Made by a program: the position numbers and the translations under genes. A DNA stretch of 47,718 bases from Bacteroidetes bacterium GWF2_35_48 (GTDB lineage: Bacteria; Bacteroidota; Bacteroidia; Bacteroidales; GWF2-35-48), in NCBI GenBank assembly GCA_001769125.1, contig MEOG01000056.1, forward strand, positions 1-47,718. The letters are read 5' to 3'. Positions 44,606 to 47,718 of the stretch are shown here, piece after piece. The notes below the pieces were generated by a model. It saw nothing but the letters and a program-made list of their open reading frames with translations, did not search any database and was not told the DNA's origin. Each line of letters starts with the position of its first letter. Positions within the stretch are counted from its first letter, which is position 1.

Positions 44606-45112
44606 TCACATTTTTATTTTATTTTCATTGGAAATAGTATTTACAAAATCATTTTTACCTATACCGCAATCACGTATTCCTTCTTTTGCAGCCTCTTTAA
44701 AAAGATTTTTTTCATCAGTAGAATATTTACTAAGATGTTCTTTTGAAATTATTTGCACATCTGCCCCTTTTGTAATGGAATCTTTTATCTGGGAGTAACT
44801 TTTGTTTTCCACGGCATTTAATAAATTTTGATCAATATTTGACAAAATCTTTCCTTTGTGAATAATATCACTTTCATAAACATAAACAGGATTTTCAAAG
44901 CCACTATCTTTTCTCATTCCGGTAATTTCTAATTGTTGTCCGGCTTTTAATCCTTCTAATTTTTCTGCCTGATCACCTATTGCAATATATTTTTCATACA
45001 AAAATTCATTTTCTGTTTGGGCGAATCCCAATTCAAATTTTGTTTTTTTAGTATCGTTTTCAGTTTCAATAACAATGTCATGTCTTAATATTCCAATACC
45101 GTATTTTTCCAT
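44606..45112 (-). CDS. Uncharacterised 168-residue cytoplasmic protein
   Basis: No signal peptide or membrane helix. Residues about 10-90 are beta-rich with a small OB-like pattern (IGDQAEKLEGLKAGQQLEIT, VYVYESDIIHKGKI); the rest is helical and charged (NAVENKSYSQIKDSITKGAD). I do not recognise the family. It lies 21 bases upstream of the type B surface protein on the same strand and may share its transcript, although a cytoplasmic protein before a T9SS block is not typical. Confidence 0.5.
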   Translation of the reverse strand: MEKYGIGILRHDIVIETENDTKKTKFELGFAQTENEFLYEKYIAIGDQAEKLEGLKAGQQLEITGMRKDSGFENPVYVYESDIIHKGKILSNIDQNLLNAVENKSYSQIKDSITKGADVQIISKEHLSKYSTDEKNLFKEAAKEGIRDCGIGKNDFVNTISNENKIKM

Positions 45113-45137
45113 TTTTCGTATTGTCTTTTAATTTTCA

Positions 45138-45303
45138 TTTTCAAATTGATTCATTTTCAAATTTTCAAATCATAAATCACAACTCCCCACTCTGACACAC
45201 TGAGCGAAGTGCCGCACTGCGTTGTGTTGAGCCTGCCGAAACGAACTTGTTGAAGTGTCGAAGTGCCAACTTCGTGCTTCCAACTTCTAACTTCTAACTT
45301 CCC
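45138..45303. repeat. Low-complexity intergenic repeats
   Basis: Contains TTTTCAAAT repeats (45138-45168), a CGAAGT-GCCA-ACTTCG hairpin near 45260, and tandem AACTTCT/CTAACTTCT units (45278-45303). A related pair, CAACTTCTGACTC repeated, lies at 40925-40950 in another gap of the same block. Such degenerate repeats are common between Bacteroidota genes; no function is assigned. Confidence 0.5.
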
Positions 45304-45310
45304 ATCAACA

Positions 45311-47718
45311 TTATTTCTTCAAAAGTCTTTTCAACTCTTCAATCTCTTTTCTCAATTCTTCAATTGTCTTTGCCTGGTCATTAGTACGATTTATTAAACC
45401 CTTAATTGCAGCCATGTTGACACCATCAATGTCAAAAGAATTAATACCGATTTCTGTTTCTCCTAATCCAAAAGCAGCAAAAAAATCTTGAGCCATTGGT
45501 CCTATATGTTTAGGTTGAATTTTATAGTTTTCATTTTTATTTGGATTTTGTGCCTTATATCCCCATTCGCTAACATTGAGTTGGTTTAATTTTATTAGTA
45601 CTTCTTCAAAATTTAATTCTCTAAAATTTTCTTTTACATTTTTATCAGAGACACCCGTCCATGAACCAGCCCCTGAAGCAACTGCCACATAACTTGATAA
45701 ATCGTTACTACTATACAACCTATACCCTCCATGAAACCGCATGTTCATTTGATTTCCTGATGAAGAATTTAAATCTACTGTTGAAGATGCATCTCCAAAA
45801 CAAAAAGAACCGGCATGAATTGAATTTACTTCTGTCCCCAATGCTATACTGCTTGTTGTGGTAGCCGTAGAATTATTTCCAACTACAAAACTATTCGTTC
45901 CACTGGCAGTTGTATTACTACCAAAAGCAGCACTTAATACTCCGCTAGCAATAGTGTAACTTCCAAATGCTATACTATTTTGACCACTTGCTGTCGTATA
46001 ATAACCAAATGCAGAACTGCCATCATTACTCGCTGTTGTATTTATACCAAATGCAGAACTAGTTATACCGCTCGCTGTTGTACCGTTTCCAAATGCAACA
46101 GAATAATTTCCTATATTGGCATCATCCCATAACGCTCCAATTGCCTGCCCGGCCCTGAATGCTGCTTTTGCAGGAATCCACATGAGTCTTATGCCGGCGC
46201 CTGAAACGGGTGTACTTCCGGTAGTTCCGTTAAACAATATTGAACCGTTGTTTACATGAAGCTTTGCTAGGGCAACACTAATATTAATACCAAAATTTCC
46301 GTTAGAAAGCAATCTTGCTTTCTCTGTATTATTGGTACGGAACGTCAAATCCACGTTGTCTGTAGTACCAACAAAATTCGTATTTGCATTTGTCCCCGTG
46401 TTTCCAAGAATACCCCATTTGTTTGTAATCGTTAAAGCGTTCGGATCTGTCCATGTTCCAACACCATTTGCATCAGAAGTAAGAATATAATTGTTTGCTG
46501 CACCGGTACGAAGTCTTATTTGTCCATTTATGTCGAGTGCTTGTGAAGGCGCATTCGTGCCTATTCCTACTAATCCGGTTGCTAAAATTTTTAATCTTTC
46601 CGTGTTGTTTGTCCTAAAATTTAAGTCTACAAAATCTGTTGTTCCAACAAAATTATCATCGGAATCCATTCCTGAATTACCCCAAATATCCCATTTGTTT
46701 GTTATCGTCAATGAATTCGGGTTTGTCCATGTTCCAACACCATTTGCATCCGAAGTAAAAATATAATTATTTGTTGCGCCAGTACGTAATCTGATTTGTC
46801 CAACAACATCCAGTATTTGTGTTGGCGCAATAGTACCTATTCCGACAAAGCCTGTTGATAGAATTCTTAATCTTTCAGTATCATTTGTCCGGAAGGCTAA
46901 ATCTGCATTATCTGTTGTGCCAACATAATTATCTTCAGGATTGGTTCCCGAATTTCCCCATATATCCCATTTGTTAATATTTTGTAAAGAGTTTGGATTT
47001 GTCCATGTTCCCACACCGTTAGCATCTGAGACTAAAACAAAACTATTTGTTGCACCTGTACGCAATCTTATTTGTCCGTTCACATCCAAATTTGTTGTTG
47101 GTGCAAAAGTATTAACCCCGACAAAGCCCCCTGAATGAATAAAAATTCGATGTTGTCCGTTTGTGCGAATACTTAAATGCTGCAAGTCGCTTGTTCCAAT
47201 ATAATTATTCGTAGGATTAGTTCCTGAATTCCCAGCAATATTCCATTTGTCAGTAATAGCTAATAAATTCGGGTCTGTCCATGTTCCAACACCATTGATA
47301 TCCGAAGTAAGAATATAATTATTCGTTGCACCTGTGCGTAATCTTATTTGTCCGTTCACATCTAATTTTTCAGTTGGAGCATTCGTGTTAATCCCTGTGT
47401 TCCCATTTATTAAAACCCTCATTTTTTCTGTATTGTCGGTTTTAAATACAAGGTCTGCGGTGTTAATACTTCCGATAAATTTTGAAGCTGTTACATTCAT
47501 GTTTCCATTCACGAGCCACGCCATTGTATCAATCATACTTGCTGTGTAATTATTGATTGTCTGACCGTCAATGGATAGATTTGTAAAATCAGCATAATTG
47601 GAAATAATAGTATCAGAATAAACATAATTTGCAAAAACAGAATCACCGTAAAACAGATTATTATAGAGGTTGTTTATAGAAGCTGCATTAAAAATAGCTG
47701 TGTCAGATTGTATGTATT
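45311..47718 (-). CDS. Tail-fibre-like surface protein with S74 chaperone domain, 5' partial
   Basis: The frame stays open through 47718, so the start is outside the window and the ATG at 47536 is internal. The N-terminal part has 92-residue repeats, each with NGQIRLRTGATNNYILTSD, NGVGTWTDPN, KWxIxGNSGTN and LxFRTNxTERLxIL segments. A trimeric-autotransporter-like head follows (14-residue units such as SAFGYYTTASGQNS, nt about 45840-46110). The last 110 residues are a Peptidase_S74 intramolecular chaperone (SDKNVKENFRELNF, HIGPMAQDFFAAFG) and a coiled coil (EELRKEIEELKRLLKK). S74 domains assist trimer assembly of fibres and cleave themselves off. It is probably a surface adhesin of the organism rather than a phage fibre, as no phage genes are near. 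Confidence 0.85.
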   Translation of the reverse strand, partial: YIQSDTAIFNAASINNLYNNLFYGDSVFANYVYSDTIISNYADFTNLSIDGQTINNYTASMIDTMAWLVNGNMNVTASKFIGSINTADLVFKTDNTEKMRVLINGNTGINTNAPTEKLDVNGQIRLRTGATNNYILTSDINGVGTWTDPNLLAITDKWNIAGNSGTNPTNNYIGTSDLQHLSIRTNGQHRIFIHSGGFVGVNTFAPTTNLDVNGQIRLRTGATNSFVLVSDANGVGTWTNPNSLQNINKWDIWGNSGTNPEDNYVGTTDNADLAFRTNDTERLRILSTGFVGIGTIAPTQILDVVGQIRLRTGATNNYIFTSDANGVGTWTNPNSLTITNKWDIWGNSGMDSDDNFVGTTDFVDLNFRTNNTERLKILATGLVGIGTNAPSQALDINGQIRLRTGAANNYILTSDANGVGTWTDPNALTITNKWGILGNTGTNANTNFVGTTDNVDLTFRTNNTEKARLLSNGNFGINISVALAKLHVNNGSILFNGTTGSTPVSGAGIRLMWIPAKAAFRAGQAIGALWDDANIGNYSVAFGNGTTASGITSSAFGINTTASNDGSSAFGYYTTASGQNSIAFGSYTIASGVLSAAFGSNTTASGTNSFVVGNNSTATTTSSIALGTEVNSIHAGSFCFGDASSTVDLNSSSGNQMNMRFHGGYRLYSSNDLSSYVAVASGAGSWTGVSDKNVKENFRELNFEEVLIKLNQLNVSEWGYKAQNPNKNENYKIQPKHIGPMAQDFFAAFGLGETEIGINSFDIDGVNMAAIKGLINRTNDQAKTIEELRKEIEELKRLLKK
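46449..47552 (-). repeat. Coding tandem repeats with exact 276-bp period
   Basis: The phrase GTCCATGTTCC recurs at 46449, 46725, 47001 and 47277, exactly 276 bases (92 codons) apart. Units differ by many substitutions but no indels. A partial unit precedes the first full one toward the gene start. Confidence 0.8.

Noticed and set aside
46449-47552. CRISPR-like repeat array
   Set aside because: The repeats are 276 bp, coding and in frame, with no short identical repeats or unique spacers.
45311-47718. Prophage tail fibre
   Set aside because: The S74 domain also occurs in phage fibres, but no phage structural, lysis or packaging genes are present, and the neighbours are T9SS and surface genes.

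Overview
The window comes from an AT-rich genome of the phylum Bacteroidota. It has secreted proteins with type IX secretion (T9SS) C-terminal sorting domains, a PorP/SprF protein beside a PorE-like OmpA protein and a type B sorting-domain protein, CUB/PKD/RHS giants, ELWxxDG and SBBP beta-propellers, and promoters of the Bacteroidota form TTTG-N19/20-TAnnTTTG. No rRNA, tRNA or CRISPR array was seen. The genus cannot be told.

Layout. (1) 1-10.1 kb: 3' part of a giant secreted protein with about five CUB+PKD-like units (period about 636 bp) followed by an RHS barrel. Its polymorphic toxin tip (8.63-9.42 kb) lies in the -1 frame behind an in-phase T TTT TTC heptamer. An overlapping small gene, probably the immunity gene, follows, then a frame-broken second toxin-tail/immunity-like remnant. 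(2) 10.1-18.4 kb: three large secreted proteins (T9SS-sorted, RHS-like, SBBP propeller) and a strong hairpin terminator. (3) 18.7-26.1 kb: a Panacea-type toxin-antitoxin operon with a visible operator, decayed fragments resembling Abi_2 and MNT nucleotidyltransferase genes, a metallophosphoesterase, an ELWxxDG propeller, an HU protein, a long imperfect inverted repeat, a HigB/HigA toxin-antitoxin pair whose antitoxin carries an ImmA/IrrE-type protease, and an IS91-like transposase tail. (4) 26.2-39.1 kb: two minus-strand accessory cassettes. (5) 39.5-47.7 kb: a minus-strand surface/T9SS block ending in a tail-fibre-like repeat protein that runs off the window.

The accessory cassettes are the most interesting part. 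Cassette 1 (26342-30924) is a tight three-gene operon: a Nudix protein, a protein with two guanylate-kinase-like domains, and a protein joining a guanylate-kinase-like domain, a deoxyribosyltransferase-like (DRHyd-like) segment and a zinc deaminase. I do not recognise it as a named system; enzymes acting on the nucleotide pool, perhaps for phage defence, are inferred. Cassette 2 (31690-38982) reads hsdS, PtuA-like ATPase, PtuB-like HNH nuclease, hsdM, then a GHKL ATPase with a possible nuclease tail. It has type I specificity and modification genes but no hsdR, and a Septu-like ATPase/nuclease pair sits between hsdS and hsdM.

Both cassettes are bounded on each side by a hairpin element in the same orientation. 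The four copies share a layout: variable arms that pair with each other, a 52-55-nt core beginning CTCTTT and ending TGTG or CGTG, an inner stem and a loop of about 25 nt. Arm sequences differ between copies while pairing is kept, which suggests selected structure. A structured recombination site that moves defence cassettes is one explanation; a structured RNA or terminator is another.
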